7,688 bases of DNA from Chloroflexota bacterium (GCA_030666985.1 DAOUWT010000113.1:1-7688), one strand, 5' to 3'; counted from the stretch's first letter, positions 1-5,036 are shown. Program-made: numbers and translations. The notes: a model not told the origin generated them from the letters alone.

Positions 1-10
1 GTGGCGCCAC

Positions 11-84
11 GCATAAGCGAGGACAAACCCTGGGGGGTGGTATAACTCTGGGGCGTGGTTTTACCAAGCCCCAGCCGCTTACGC
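11..84. other. Nested stem-loop in efp upstream spacer
   Basis: A near-perfect hairpin lies at 48-74: CTGGGGC (48-54) pairs with GCCCCAG (68-74). After a single G/A mismatch, TGGT (56-59) pairs with ACCA (63-66) over a TTT loop. An outer helix of 9 positions, 11-19 with 76-84, has one mismatch that becomes a G-U wobble on the minus-strand transcript. The left hairpin arm is also the second copy of an imperfect 18-bp direct repeat (30-47 and 48-65, 14 of 18 identical). No T-run follows on either strand, so this is not a standard intrinsic terminator. It could be an efp leader structure, the end of an upstream unit, or a dispersed intergenic repeat. A perfect palindrome GTGGCGCCAC sits at 1-10. 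Confidence 0.5.
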
Positions 85-142
85 TCCCGCCAATCTACAG
101 AGTCTCCGAGGGGAGTGAATCGTTACAACAAATGAGGTAAAA

Positions 143-700
143 ATGATTGATGTAAATGGACTTAGAAAAGGAACCACTTTCGAACTCGACGGTAAAATAT
201 TCAAGGTTTTGGAATATTCTCACCACAAACCCGGGCGTGGAAAAGCCACAATCCGCGTAGATGTGCGTGACCTACGCTCCGGTGACCGGTTGAAAAAGAA
301 GTTCAATTCAGGAGATACTGTTCAGGACATTAACTTGACGTACCGGAACGCGAAATATCTGTACACCGATGGTGAGAATTACCATTTTATGGATACTGAA
401 ACCTACGAACAGCCCGCCTTGAACGCCAAAGCATTGGGGGAAGCTACTCAGTATCTCCAAGCAGAGATGGAAGTCAAGCTCACATTTTACGGAAATGAGC
501 CGCTGGACATTGATCTCCCTACCACGGTGGATCTGAAAGTTGTGTACGCCGATCCTGCTGCGAAGGGGAACACAGCTACCAGCGTGACAAAAAACGTGAA
601 AACCGAGACCGGAGTGGAAGTTAATGTCCCGTATTTTGTTAAGACAGGTGACACCATCCGGGTGGACACTCGCTCTGGGGAATATGTGACGCGGGTTTAG
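143..700 (+). CDS. efp: Translation elongation factor P (EF-P)
   Basis: EF-P binds ribosomes stalled between the P and E sites and stimulates peptide bond formation at polyproline stretches. The 185-residue length is standard. The three beta-barrel domains are visible: a KOW-like N-domain at about 1-62, an OB domain at about 66-125 (including the FMDTETYEQ stretch), and a C-terminal OB domain ending in the family signature GEYVTRV. The start is supported by a GAGGT Shine-Dalgarno at 134-138, just upstream of ATG. The loop that reaches the peptidyl-transferase centre reads HKPGRGKA, so Arg32 stands where E. coli EF-P has the beta-lysylated Lys34; a Lys follows two residues later. Arg at this site is rhamnosylated in Pseudomonas-type EF-Ps and, from memory, also occurs in Thermus EF-P. 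No modification gene (earP, epmA or similar) is in the window. The identification is very secure. Confidence 0.98.
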   Translation: MIDVNGLRKGTTFELDGKIFKVLEYSHHKPGRGKATIRVDVRDLRSGDRLKKKFNSGDTVQDINLTYRNAKYLYTDGENYHFMDTETYEQPALNAKALGEATQYLQAEMEVKLTFYGNEPLDIDLPTTVDLKVVYADPAAKGNTATSVTKNVKTETGVEVNVPYFVKTGDTIRVDTRSGEYVTRV

Positions 701-714
701 CGAGTGGCGAGTAG

Positions 715-779
715 CGAGTTAGGAGTTAGGGGTTGCGGGTTAGGAGTTAGGCGAAGTTAGGAAGGTTAGGGGTCGCGAG
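715..779. repeat. Degenerate GTTAGG-type simple repeat
   Basis: Six copies of GTTAGG occur at 718, 725, 739, 746, 756 and 765, spaced 7, 14, 7, 10 and 9 bp apart. They are separated by GA/GC-rich filler such as GCGAGTTAGGA. The block starts about 15 bp after the efp stop. No reading frame, hairpin or terminator is evident. The remaining stretch to 868 holds two copies of GTGAGGGCAA (about 815 and 854) and nothing else I can name. Confidence 0.6.
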
Positions 780-878
780 TTCCCTCTCCTTGTGAGATGC
801 CGCAGGCACACACCGTGAGGGCAAAAGGGCGAATTAGGGGCTATTTCCAGATGTGAGGGCAAGACACGTTTACTGAAT

Positions 879-968
879 ACTTGAAAACTGTTCACTGAAA
901 ACTGTTCACTGAAAACTGTTTACTGAAAACTGTTTACTGAAAACTGTTTACTGAAAACTGTTTACTGA
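879..968. repeat. 14-bp tandem repeat array ACTGAAAACTGTT(T/C)
   Basis: Five consecutive 14-bp units lie at 894-907, 908-921, 922-935, 936-949 and 950-963. An imperfect 15-bp unit precedes them (879-893) and a partial unit (964-968) follows. The only variation among the five full units is C versus T at the last position: the first unit ends in C and the other four in T. The array ends two bases before the ATG of the next gene, so that gene has no Shine-Dalgarno sequence and its promoter/leader region is made of repeat. There are no spacers between units, so this is not CRISPR. Identical unit spacing suggests expansion by slippage, and copy number may vary between strains. Confidence 0.9.
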
Positions 969-969
969 C

Positions 970-1296
970 ATGCAAACACCAACCGGGCAGGAATGTCGTT
1001 ATTTTTATGGGGATTATTATCGTGGCAGAGACCACGAGGAATGCCGGCTGCTGGAAAACGCTCCCAAATCTCAAGAGTGGAGGCCAGCTTTATGCGCCAC
1101 TTGCCCTGTTCCGGGGATTTTGCGGGCTAACGCCTGCGAACACATGCAACTCCACGCTATGGTCTACCGTCCTTTTTTCATCTTCAAAGCACGAGTACGC
1201 GTGGAGGCTTATTGCACAAAAACTCAACAAAAGGTAAAGGAACCTCACATCGGCTGCGGGGAATGCCACGATTTGCCTGAGTTTTTTAGCGAGTGA
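970..1296 (+). CDS. Cys-rich putative metal-binding small protein
   Basis: A 108-residue protein that I do not recognise. It has eight cysteines, at 9, 25, 42, 45, 56, 82, 96 and 99. They include two CxxC pairs (CATC at 42-45, CGEC at 96-99) plus His58, His62 and His100 nearby, which suggests zinc-ribbon-like structural metal binding or an Fe-S cluster. There is no signal peptide or membrane segment, so a cytoplasmic location is likely. The start is uncertain: the ATG directly abuts the 14-bp tandem array and no Shine-Dalgarno is present, and the same frame is closed by a stop within the repeat (952-954). Overlapping frames on both strands lack this ordered Cys pattern. A strong intrinsic terminator about 65 bp after the stop supports a real plus-strand transcription unit ending here. 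Confidence 0.75.
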   Translation: MQTPTGQECRYFYGDYYRGRDHEECRLLENAPKSQEWRPALCATCPVPGILRANACEHMQLHAMVYRPFFIFKARVRVEAYCTKTQQKVKEPHIGCGECHDLPEFFSE

Positions 1297-1297
1297 A

Positions 1298-1340
1298 GAG
1301 TGATGAGTAAAACGTGAAACGTGAAAACGTAAGATCACTC
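1298..1340. repeat. Post-gene repeat and 7-bp inverted repeat
   Basis: Just after the stop of the Cys-rich gene, GAGTGAT (1298-1304) is inverted as ATCACTC (1334-1340). Between them lie three near-tandem AACGTGAAA-like copies (about 1309-1330). It belongs to the same style of simple-sequence filler as the blocks after efp. No function can be assigned. Confidence 0.4.
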
Positions 1341-1360
1341 TTTACCCATTAAAAATAAGT

Positions 1361-1388
1361 AGCCCTGGAGAAACACCAGGGCTTTTTT
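1361..1388 (+). terminator. Rho-independent terminator (possibly bidirectional)
   Basis: A perfect 8-bp stem, AGCCCTGG (1361-1368) with CCAGGGCT (1376-1383), closes a 7-nt loop. It is followed by a T-run at 1383-1388. This ends the plus-strand transcript from the Cys-rich gene. In the opposite direction the hairpin is followed by ACTTATTTTT, so it may also terminate the minus-strand gene that stops at 1411. Confidence 0.9.
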
Positions 1389-1410
1389 GTTGCAGCAAAA
1401 GATATCTTCT

Positions 1411-1641
1411 CTAGGACTTACGCAGATAGCCGATCACAAATTGGATACCCAAAACAATTAGAGCAAGAACCCCAATTATTATCATCAAGGTACCAATGGG
1501 CAGCCATGCGCTGTCTTGCAACATTCCTTCTGGTGATACATAGGAATATTGGGCGGCATAAATGCGTCCGATGATGCCTATCACGATCAAAGCGATGCTG
1601 GCGCAAAAAATATTGCGCTTGCAAAAAACGTTGCGTTTCAT
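1411..1641 (-). CDS. Small two-helix membrane protein, DUF3955-like
   Basis: A 76-residue protein with two hydrophobic helices at about 12-29 and 47-71. They are separated by a short polar segment reading YVSPEGMLQDSAWLPIG. The pattern YVxxxGxLxxxxxLPIGxL followed by a glycine-rich second helix resembles the DUF3955 family of small bacterial membrane proteins; I rely on memory for that match. The Lys/Arg-rich N-terminus and C-terminus (LRKS) would both face the cytoplasm by the positive-inside rule. An AGGAG Shine-Dalgarno lies 8 nt upstream of the ATG (1650-1654). Its function is unknown. It converges on the Cys-rich gene, with the terminator at 1361-1388 between them. Confidence 0.8.
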   Translation of the reverse strand: MKRNVFCKRNIFCASIALIVIGIIGRIYAAQYSYVSPEGMLQDSAWLPIGTLMIIIGVLALIVLGIQFVIGYLRKS

Positions 1642-1744
1642 AAGGGGGTCTCCTGGGAAATTAATCCTGGTCAGTCTCGATAAAGATGGGGGTCGAATCT
1701 AATACTAATGACAATGTGCTGTTTGAAGAAGCGAGTACCTGGGG

Positions 1745-1771
1745 CCGTAGCCGCTCGTAGCGCGCTTTTAG
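1745..1771. repeat. Dispersed GTAGxCGCTCGTAGC repeat, copy 1
   Basis: The segment CCGTAGCCGCTCGTAGCGCG directly follows the stop codon of the 141-residue minus-strand gene. It recurs almost identically at 2336-2358 inside the HsdS remnant. The inverted short motifs (GTAGC/GCTAC type) and the location at gene ends fit a dispersed intergenic repeat family rather than coding sequence. The rest of the 1642-1771 gap shows nothing else I can name. Confidence 0.4.
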
Positions 1772-2197
1772 TCACTCGTTCAAATATAGCCCTGCTGAGA
1801 TTCGAAATGCACGCTCTGGTGTTCCAAAGAAATCTCCATCGTCATAGACAGATAACTCATATTTCTCATTGCTATATGTGTAGAAGGCAAAGCCCCATTT
1901 ATTCTCCCCAAAATAGCGTAGACGACAAAGGTGTATGGGCGTATTTCGCATACGTTCTTGATATTCTTCGCGGCTTTCGTGCCAATCTTCGGGAGGCCAG
2001 CCTTCGGTAAATAGTGGCTCAGTATACGCGTCCATATAGCAAAATTGACTACGAAAACGAATTTCAATCCGCGTATATTTGCCTTTGAATTCTTTCTCAG
2101 CAATTGCAAGAATACGTTTCTCTACATCAATCTTCACACTTGGCGGAATTTTGATACCGCCTGAACCGGGGTCGAAACCCCATCCTTTTCTAGACAT
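1772..2197 (-). CDS. Conserved hypothetical protein, 141 aa
   Basis: I cannot assign a function. The start is well supported by an AAGGAG Shine-Dalgarno 8 nt before the ATG (2206-2211). The protein begins with a Gly/Pro-rich segment (GWGFDPGSGGIKIPP, residues 6-19), then a charged helix (IDVEKRILAIAEKEF). A compact aromatic-rich alpha/beta region follows, with blocks such as RFRSQFCYMDAY, GWPPEDW and WGFAFYTYSNEKYELSVYDDG. It has no signal peptide, membrane helix or obvious catalytic motif, and looks soluble and complete. The style is that of a widespread uncharacterised small protein of Chloroflexota and cyanobacteria (from memory, not checked). It stands alone, tail-to-head with the membrane protein gene, with 130 bp between them. 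Confidence 0.8.
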   Translation of the reverse strand: MSRKGWGFDPGSGGIKIPPSVKIDVEKRILAIAEKEFKGKYTRIEIRFRSQFCYMDAYTEPLFTEGWPPEDWHESREEYQERMRNTPIHLCRLRYFGENKWGFAFYTYSNEKYELSVYDDGDFFGTPERAFRISAGLYLNE

Positions 2198-2260
2198 AAT
2201 ACTTTCTCCTTTTCACTTCAAATATCGTCTCGCAAATTTCAAACCTGTGGGACGATTGGT

Positions 2261-2446
2261 TTAATTGCCAAAACGCTCACTCAACAAACTCCGAAACAAC
2301 CCCTCGACTTGACGTTCTGACTCCCTCGCCTTCGACCGTAGACGCTCGTAGCACGCGCAGTAAATCTCGCCGAGGGGAATATCCATCCTTTTTAGGTTCG
2401 CCTTCATGGTTCCAAGAGTCCCAGGCCGCCCCAGGTCAACTAGCAA
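2261..2446 (-). pseudogene. Remnant of type I R-M specificity subunit (HsdS) C-terminus
   Basis: The open frame encodes about 61 residues from a TTG codon (48 from an internal ATG at 2405-2407), and is open a few more codons upstream to a stop at 2468-2470. Two blocks recall the end of HsdS. TMKANLKRMDIPL resembles the segment that leads into the conserved IPLPPLxEQ of the central or C-terminal repeat. YERLRSKARESERQVEGLFRSLLSERF resembles the terminal coiled coil, which typically ends in LFQSLLxRAF. The expected PPLxEQxxIV stretch between them is missing (GEIYCAC instead), which implies an internal deletion. There is no good Shine-Dalgarno, and no hsdM or hsdR nearby. I read it as debris of a lost type I restriction system; an unrelated small ORF is possible. 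Confidence 0.45.
2336..2358. repeat. Dispersed GTAGxCGCTCGTAGC repeat, copy 2
   Basis: CCGTAGACGCTCGTAGCACG matches copy 1 at 1745 with isolated differences, in the same orientation. Here it lies within the frame of the HsdS remnant, between its two recognisable blocks. This is consistent with repeat insertion or recombination having damaged that gene. Confidence 0.4.
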
Positions 2447-2486
2447 ACGCGATGTGCCCGCGTTCGGTCAAATAGCATATTGTGAA

Positions 2487-2500
2487 GTATAAACTTATAC
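2487..2500. promoter_or_regulatory. Palindromic site upstream of R-M operon
   Basis: GTATAA-AC-TTATAC is a perfect inverted repeat of 6-bp arms with a 2-bp spacer, located about 40 bp upstream of the -35 element of the R-M promoter. Its size and symmetry fit a binding site for a dimeric helix-turn-helix regulator. No regulator is proven; the HARE-HTH-like product encoded just downstream is one candidate. Confidence 0.4.
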
Positions 2501-2540
2501 AGAATCATTCATCGGTGGGCAGAATCTTAATATTCACGTA

Positions 2541-2569
2541 TTGCATGCTACAGTATAGCATGCTACAAT
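2541..2569 (+). promoter_or_regulatory. Sigma-70-like promoter of R-M operon
   Basis: The -35 candidate is TTGCAT (2541-2546), followed by a 17-bp spacer and -10 TACAAT (2564-2569, 5 of 6 to consensus). Transcription would start near 2576, leaving a leader of about 25 nt. That leader contains the AGGTG Shine-Dalgarno (2591-2595) in front of the ATG at 2601. Confidence 0.6.
2556..2565. promoter_or_regulatory. Palindromic operator-like site overlapping the -10
   Basis: TAGCATGCTA is a perfect 10-bp palindrome overlapping the first two bases of the -10 box. The same core is repeated 15 bp upstream, giving direct copies GCATGCTACAGTA (2543-2555) and GCATGCTACAATA (2558-2570), the first of which overlaps the -35. 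A protein bound here would block RNA polymerase, so repression of the R-M operon is the natural reading. The possible regulator is unknown. Confidence 0.5.
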
Positions 2570-2600
2570 AGAAGATATATTCGAAATACTAGGTGATAAT

Positions 2601-2903
2601 ATGTCTTGGAATCGACATTATTCAGAATTAGAGAAATTACTCGTTGATATTCTTGCAGAAACCGATTTTGCTATTACCGTACAAGAGATTGCAAAAAGAA
2701 TAGAAGAGAAAAAACCAGGCACATTTACTGGAAAAACACCTTCAAATTCTTTGTATTCAGTAATTTATCGACGGGAAAATCGGCGGAAGCAACGAGGCCA
2801 TGAGCCATTACTTAAAACAATAAAAGAAGGTCGTTCAGTTTATTATACATTGAATGATACTCCTACCGATGTAGCTGGAAATGAGATAGCGGAAAATGAG
2901 TAA
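2601..2903 (+). CDS. HARE-HTH-like winged-helix protein of R-M locus
   Basis: A 100-residue basic protein. Residues about 7-84 match the layout of the HARE-HTH winged-helix domain (HB1, ASXL, restriction endonuclease HTH): a first helix (LEKLLVDILAE), then ITVQEIAKRIEEK, then the hallmark GKTP at 44-47 followed by a helix with Tyr52 and Tyr56. It ends in a wing strand SVYYTLN (79-85). The domain is known as a DNA-binding, possibly modification-sensing module in restriction enzymes and chromatin proteins. An acidic tail (86-100) follows. The AGGTG Shine-Dalgarno at 2591-2595 sets the start. The gene overlaps the methyltransferase by 8 nt (stop TAA at 2901-2903, next ATG at 2896), so the two are translationally coupled. 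Likely roles are autoregulator of the locus or DNA-binding partner of the methylase or nuclease. Confidence 0.8.
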   Translation: MSWNRHYSELEKLLVDILAETDFAITVQEIAKRIEEKKPGTFTGKTPSNSLYSVIYRRENRRKQRGHEPLLKTIKEGRSVYYTLNDTPTDVAGNEIAENE

Positions 2904-3801
2904 AATACCACACGTAATTCCCTATCAAGGGAGCAAAAGAAAGCTAGCTCAACAAATATTAAAGCAAATCAGGTTTAACAATATCGACACATTTTATGAG
3001 CCGTTTGCTGGATCAGCGGCTATGACAATTGCGGCTGCGGCTAATAATATTGCTAATCGATATGTAATAGGAGACAAATTAGATGCCCTGGCAAAATTGT
3101 GGGAAATAATAATTAACGAACCAGAAAAACTAATTTCCGACTATTCTCAACTCTGGAAGAACCAACTAGATAACCCAAAAGAATATTACTTCTCAATTCG
3201 CGACCACTTCAACACAACTAAATCACCAACTGCCCTATTTTATCTAATCGCACGCTGCGTAAAAAACTCAGTGCGCTTTAACTCTGATGGGGAATTTAAC
3301 CAATCTCCCGATAATCGACGTTTAGGAATGCACCCTGAGAGGCTTAAAAAACAAGCATTAGCAACATCTCATTTGCTAAAAGGCAAGACAAAAATCTTTT
3401 CTGGTGATTTTCAAGACACCATAAAAAATGCAAAGCCAAATGATCTGATTTATTTTGACCCACCCTGGGAGGGACTAACCCAAAACCCAAGATACGCCTA
3501 TCTATTAGATTATGAAAGTTTAATTGAAGAACTGAAACGTTTGAATAATCTAGACATTCCATATCTTTTATCATTTGATGGAATATGTGGAAATAGATCT
3601 TATGTTAAAGAACTACCAGATTATTTAAACCTGTCTGGAATTTCACTTAATGCTGGTCGTTCTACACAAGCGACATTATTAGGACGTGCTGAAATTACAT
3701 TTGAGTCTCTATATATATCGCCCGCACTTAGAAATAAAAATAGCCTGCTAACAAACCTTCAACCTGAAAGAACTTCCTATCAATTAGCTTTGTTCAGCTA
3801 G
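2896..3801 (+). CDS. D12-class (Dam-like) adenine-N6 DNA methyltransferase
   Basis: A 301-residue enzyme expected to transfer methyl from S-adenosylmethionine to N6 of adenine in a specific site, protecting host DNA. The alpha-class motifs are in order. N-terminal PYQGSKRKLA (9-18) is the motif X-type segment. FYEPFAGSAAM (33-43) is motif I for SAM binding. FNSDGEFNQS (128-137) corresponds to the Dam RYNxxGxFN region. DPPW (188-191) is the catalytic motif IV. The target-recognition part lies between motifs I and IV, as in Dam/DpnM types. The C-terminal tail beyond about 275 is variable. It follows the HARE-HTH gene with an 8-nt overlap and converges on the nuclease gene, sharing CTAG for both stops. 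The pairing with a nuclease, and the Dam/MutH-independent type of MutL nearby, argue for an R-M role rather than mismatch-repair Dam. The recognition sequence cannot be read from the sequence. Confidence 0.92.
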   Translation: MSKIPHVIPYQGSKRKLAQQILKQIRFNNIDTFYEPFAGSAAMTIAAAANNIANRYVIGDKLDALAKLWEIIINEPEKLISDYSQLWKNQLDNPKEYYFSIRDHFNTTKSPTALFYLIARCVKNSVRFNSDGEFNQSPDNRRLGMHPERLKKQALATSHLLKGKTKIFSGDFQDTIKNAKPNDLIYFDPPWEGLTQNPRYAYLLDYESLIEELKRLNNLDIPYLLSFDGICGNRSYVKELPDYLNLSGISLNAGRSTQATLLGRAEITFESLYISPALRNKNSLLTNLQPERTSYQLALFS

Positions 3802-4517
3802 ATACCATATCTACGCAAAACGTCTTTTATATAGTCCTGAATACTCTTTTTGTTTTCCTTGCTCATCGCATCAATCTTTCCATAATCTTCAATCTCTTCT
3901 CCGCTCCATACTATATCTACTCGCCTAATAGGCTCCATGGCAATATGCGAATATTCTTCGGGGGAAGCCCAGTAGCAAGTCTGACATATTTCAATATCGC
4001 GAAGTTCTGATAGATTTTCACAATTTTCACAAGACCAAGATTTTTGCCGTTGAGCAGAACCTGAAAGAAGCATAAATTTATCAGGAGTTCTCTCATCCCC
4101 TATTTCTTCTCCTGCTACTTCATAAGGTACACGGTGGTCAATCTGCAAATACCTTGCTTTAAATTCTCCACTAGTAATTGCACATCTAGAACGATACTGC
4201 TCTATCAACTGTTTCTTGAATTGCTTTGAGAAAACTTTTCGACCACCTAGTTTGTGTCTTTCAATGTCATCGGGGTTACCAAAGCGATAAGCAGCTATTT
4301 TTCTTCCATCAGAGCCTTCAACTCTATAGGTTTCAATAGGAACTCCTTCTTCCCTAACATCCCGCATAGCTCTAGGTGGATGATTATACCCGTAGATATC
4401 TCTAATTTCTTCAGTGGTTATATGACCATGTTTTATTATGTGGTCAATCATGGTTTTAGGTCGCTTTTTGGTGACTTGTGTCGCAATGGCAAGAATTCTC
4501 TTATCAATATTTGTCAT
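3798..4517 (-). CDS. HNH restriction endonuclease with winged helix and zinc finger
   Basis: Predicted to cut DNA at the site protected by the adjacent methylase. Starting at ATG 4515-4517 gives 239 residues. It has an N-terminal helix-turn-helix/winged-helix region (about 20-80, including HITTEEIRDIYGY and YRVEG...IAAYRFG). Next comes an HNH beta-beta-alpha core with Cys112, then LQIDHRVPYE (Asp127-His128). A four-Cys zinc site follows: CENC at 163-166 and CQTC at 178-181. The tail is a charged helix. The usual HNH Asn region reads SAQRQKS, with Gln where Asn is common. An in-frame ATG at 4589 would add 24 residues, but it has no Shine-Dalgarno; an AAGGA lies 11 nt before 4517, so I prefer the shorter form. 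The gene converges with the methylase gene and overlaps it by 4 bp at CTAG. The exact restriction subfamily and specificity are unknown. Confidence 0.85.
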   Translation of the reverse strand: MTNIDKRILAIATQVTKKRPKTMIDHIIKHGHITTEEIRDIYGYNHPPRAMRDVREEGVPIETYRVEGSDGRKIAAYRFGNPDDIERHKLGGRKVFSKQFKKQLIEQYRSRCAITSGEFKARYLQIDHRVPYEVAGEEIGDERTPDKFMLLSGSAQRQKSWSCENCENLSELRDIEICQTCYWASPEEYSHIAMEPIRRVDIVWSGEEIEDYGKIDAMSKENKKSIQDYIKDVLRRYGI

Positions 4518-4724
4518 AATATCTATTTTCCTTGGTATTCTGCCCACCACTTTCATCAGTGGCGGAGCAGCTTTCATCCTGAACATCATTTACCAGTAAC
4601 CTATCATAATTTTTTTCACATCGCGCATCCTGAATGGGAGAAATTCGCTTGGATAGGAGTTTCTTCTATTCCTGGTTTTAGTTTTTCAAAGTGATACACG
4701 CTTTTGGAGCAGTCTTCTCGGCCA
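4518..4724. other. Gap with possible gene debris
   Basis: No complete gene is evident. On the plus strand, an open stretch from about 4530 to the TGA at 4692-4694 reads like genuine protein (HLPVTYHNFFHIAHPEWE, then a hydrophobic GV..IPGF tail) but has no start of its own. Upstream it runs into the antisense of the nuclease gene, so it could be the 3' end of a gene truncated by arrival of the R-M locus. I do not recognise the family. The minus strand also has a short open frame here (about 4618-4740), so chance cannot be excluded. A -10-like TATGAT on the minus strand (4603-4608) could serve the nuclease gene. Confidence 0.3.
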
Positions 4725-5036
4725 CTAATGCACACGGCCACCCCTCAACTCAGCCAGCATGGTCTCGACGGTCTCAATCCCATCCAATGCCATCTCCCAA
4801 TCCCAAAAATCAGATTCAGCCTCAAACGAGTAGCCACGTTCCTCAACCACACGGCGAGTCTTGAAGTCGGAAAACGACATGCCGTATTTATTATGCAGTA
4901 CTCGGTCGGTAAGCTGATACCGGTTGAGCCGCCGAATCATTTCGTTTTCTAGCAACCGCTCAAAGGCTCCCTGAGTGTCGTGTTCTGGTTCTAATTTAGC
5001 AGCTAAGTTGACAATTTGACTAGATAGTGCTTCCAT
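4725..5036 (-). CDS. Antitoxin-like protein, toxin partner not found
   Basis: A 103-residue acidic protein with a predicted all-helical N-terminus: residues 1-45 include the charged helix GAFERLLENEMIRRLNRYQ. It then has the block KYGMSFSDFKTRRVVEERGYSFEAESDFWDWEMALDGIETV and a short helical end. This MSFxxF...ESDxWDWExAxxGIE pattern is one I associate with small antitoxin-type proteins paired with toxins such as the TumE/DUF6516 family; the association is from memory. A typical partner would be adjacent on the same strand. Downstream lies the gap 4518-4724 with no toxin-like frame, and upstream a 98-bp hairpin-rich spacer, so it appears to be an orphan. The Shine-Dalgarno is weak (AAAGAGA about 11 nt before ATG). 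It may be a solitary antitoxin or the relic of a TA module. Confidence 0.65.
   Translation of the reverse strand: MEALSSQIVNLAAKLEPEHDTQGAFERLLENEMIRRLNRYQLTDRVLHNKYGMSFSDFKTRRVVEERGYSFEAESDFWDWEMALDGIETVETMLAELRGGRVH

Noticed and set aside
879..968. Possible CRISPR array
   Set aside because: The units are contiguous 14-mers without spacers and there are no cas genes.
1007..1338. Other-frame ORFs across the Cys-rich gene
   Set aside because: They are shadows: they lack the ordered cysteine pattern and agreement with the downstream terminator.
1708..2109. ORFs on both strands overlapping the 141-residue gene
   Set aside because: They lack ribosome sites and protein-like patterns; the annotated frame has a good Shine-Dalgarno and coherent composition.
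2896..3801. Methylase as the Dam partner of MutL in methyl-directed mismatch repair
   Set aside because: MutL here has its own endonuclease motifs, and the methylase is paired with a nuclease in an AT-rich cassette.
1772..4517. Shared KRILAIA stretch in the 141-residue protein and the nuclease N-terminus
   Set aside because: Seven residues in an amphipathic helix are too short to claim homology; the rest of the two proteins does not align by eye.
4254..4694. Plus-strand ORF of 146 codons as a full gene
   Set aside because: Most of it is antisense to the well-supported nuclease gene and lacks a Shine-Dalgarno; only its last 50 codons are kept as possible debris.
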